This document shows, in pieces, positions 13,175-13,995 of a stretch of DNA of 13,995 bases; position 1 is the first letter of the stretch; every line of letters starts with the position of its first letter. A model generated the notes under the pieces. That model ran no database searches and was not told the DNA's origin. It saw only the letters and a program-made list of their open reading frames with translations. The stretch comes from Pseudomonadota bacterium (lineage in GTDB: Bacteria; Pseudomonadota; Alphaproteobacteria; Acetobacterales; Acetobacteraceae), in NCBI GenBank assembly GCA_021785335.1, contig JAJYFW010000005.1, positions 1 to 13,995 on the forward strand, given 5' to 3'. The translations under genes and the position numbers were made by a program.

Positions 13175-13995
13175 TCAGGCGGCAGCGCGCTTGCGCTGTT
13201 CGCCGACGACGAGCACCGCGCCCGCCAGCATGATCAGCGCGGCGCCGCCAAACACGGCGACCCGCGGAATGTCGCCGAATACCAGGTATCCGAGCACGAA
13301 GGCCCAGATCAGCGACACGTATTCCACCGTCGCCATCACCGCCGCCGGTGCCTGGCGCGCCGCCTCGAACAGGATGTACTGGCCGCAGCCGCCGAAGATG
13401 CCGATCTCGAGCAGCAGCAGCCATTCGATCCCATGCGGCATCTGGAACTGCCAGAGGCTCATCGTCCCGGTGACCGCCAGGAACACGAGATTCTGCGTGA
13501 ACACCTGCAACAAGGAGGATTCGCGCCGCGCGATCTGGCGCATCAGGATCACTGCCAGCGCCCACATCGCCGCCGCCGCCAGCACCAGCCCCGTCGCCAC
13601 CGAGAAGGGGACGCCCAACGGATCGCTCGCCACCAGCACGCCGGTGAAACCGATGGCCACACAGGTCCAGCGCAATCCCGTCACCCGCTCGCCCAGCAGC
13701 GGGCGCGCCAGCAGTGTCGTGAGCAGCGGCGAGGCATAGTAGAGCGTGGTGAGTTGCGCCAGCGACAGGTGTTGCGCCGCGGTGTAGTAGAGCAGCCAGG
13801 CCACCAGCGTGAGCACGCCACGCGCCGCGAGCGAGAGCTTCATGGTCGAGGCCAGCAGCGTCGGCACCATGCGCCCGCGCGAGGCCACCAGCACACCGAT
13901 CACGATCGCGAGGCTGCGGAAGAACAGCACCTCCGGCACCGGCAGATGCTCGACCAGCCATTTGTTGGTCGCGTCGTGCATCGCGAAGAGCGAGT
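13175..13995 (-). CDS. EamA/DMT-family membrane transporter, 5' end cut by window edge
   Basis: An inner-membrane protein of the drug/metabolite transporter superfamily, with two EamA repeats of about five helices each. Visible features are VLFFRSLAIVIGVLVAS (helix 2 with the family's FFRS), LYYTAAQHLSLAQLTTLYYASPLLTTLL (the usual central helices), LLGERVTGLRW (the GE motif between helices), and in the second half LFEAARQAPAAVMATVEYVS with LIWAFVLGYLVFGDIP. An ATG occurs at 13981, but the frame stays open to the edge (SLFAMHDATNKWLVEHLP). That stretch is a typical first helix, so the true start most likely lies outside the window. The C-terminus is a short basic tail (EQRKRAAA). The substrate cannot be predicted. 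The stop lies 75 bases before the hydrolase start on the same strand, so co-transcription is possible. Confidence 0.88.
   Translation of the reverse strand, partial: SLFAMHDATNKWLVEHLPVPEVLFFRSLAIVIGVLVASRGRMVPTLLASTMKLSLAARGVLTLVAWLLYYTAAQHLSLAQLTTLYYASPLLTTLLARPLLGERVTGLRWTCVAIGFTGVLVASDPLGVPFSVATGLVLAAAAMWALAVILMRQIARRESSLLQVFTQNLVFLAVTGTMSLWQFQMPHGIEWLLLLEIGIFGGCGQYILFEAARQAPAAVMATVEYVSLIWAFVLGYLVFGDIPRVAVFGGAALIMLAGAVLVVGEQRKRAAA

Noticed and set aside
11923..13233. 436-codon plus-strand frame opposite the serine hydrolase
   Set aside because: It is Pro/Arg/Ala-rich noise, whereas the minus strand carries the intact SxxK, YxN and HxG motifs.

Overview
The window is a very GC-rich stretch of bacterial chromosome with dense, tightly packed genes. 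It looks like an alphaproteobacterium, probably from the Rhodospirillales/Acetobacteraceae side of the class. The evidence is the flbT-flaF pair next to a flagellin gene (a hallmark of alphaproteobacterial flagella), a DUF1217 flagellar-cluster protein, strong GC bias at third codon positions, and GC-rich Shine-Dalgarno sites. The genus is an inference from gene content and cannot be read directly. I found no mobile element, CRISPR array, tRNA or rRNA. No gene-free stretch exceeds about 210 bases.

Left third, hook and filament. flgK (cut by the left edge) and flgE run on the minus strand and diverge from fliK and flgD on the plus strand. The 210-base gap between flgE and fliK holds two back-to-back sigma-54-type -24/-12 elements, one facing each gene, with a perfect 7+7 inverted repeat about midway between them. 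That is the layout expected of a shared enhancer-type activator site. After flgD come a short flagellin (283 aa), flbT (post-transcriptional flagellin regulator), flaF (flagellin secretion/assembly factor; ATGA overlap with flbT) and a DUF1217 protein of the kind found in alphaproteobacterial flagellar clusters.

Middle third, a protein-modification cassette. Directly downstream and on the same strand are a TPR-SAM methyltransferase fusion, a TPR-GT41 (SPINDLY/O-GlcNAc-transferase-like) glycosyltransferase and a small class I SAM methyltransferase. The three reading frames overlap by 8 and 11 bases, so they are probably translationally coupled. From their position behind flagellin, flbT and flaF, I infer that they glycosylate and methylate flagellin or its glycan. 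This would parallel, but not copy, the TPR glycosyltransferase FlmG of Caulobacter. This is the most interesting part of the window.

Right edge. The plus-strand cluster ends four bases from a convergent minus-strand gene for a serine hydrolase of the beta-lactamase/D-aminopeptidase family. It is preceded on its own strand by an EamA/DMT-family membrane transporter that runs off the right edge. These two look like ordinary metabolic neighbours and mark the end of the flagellar locus.
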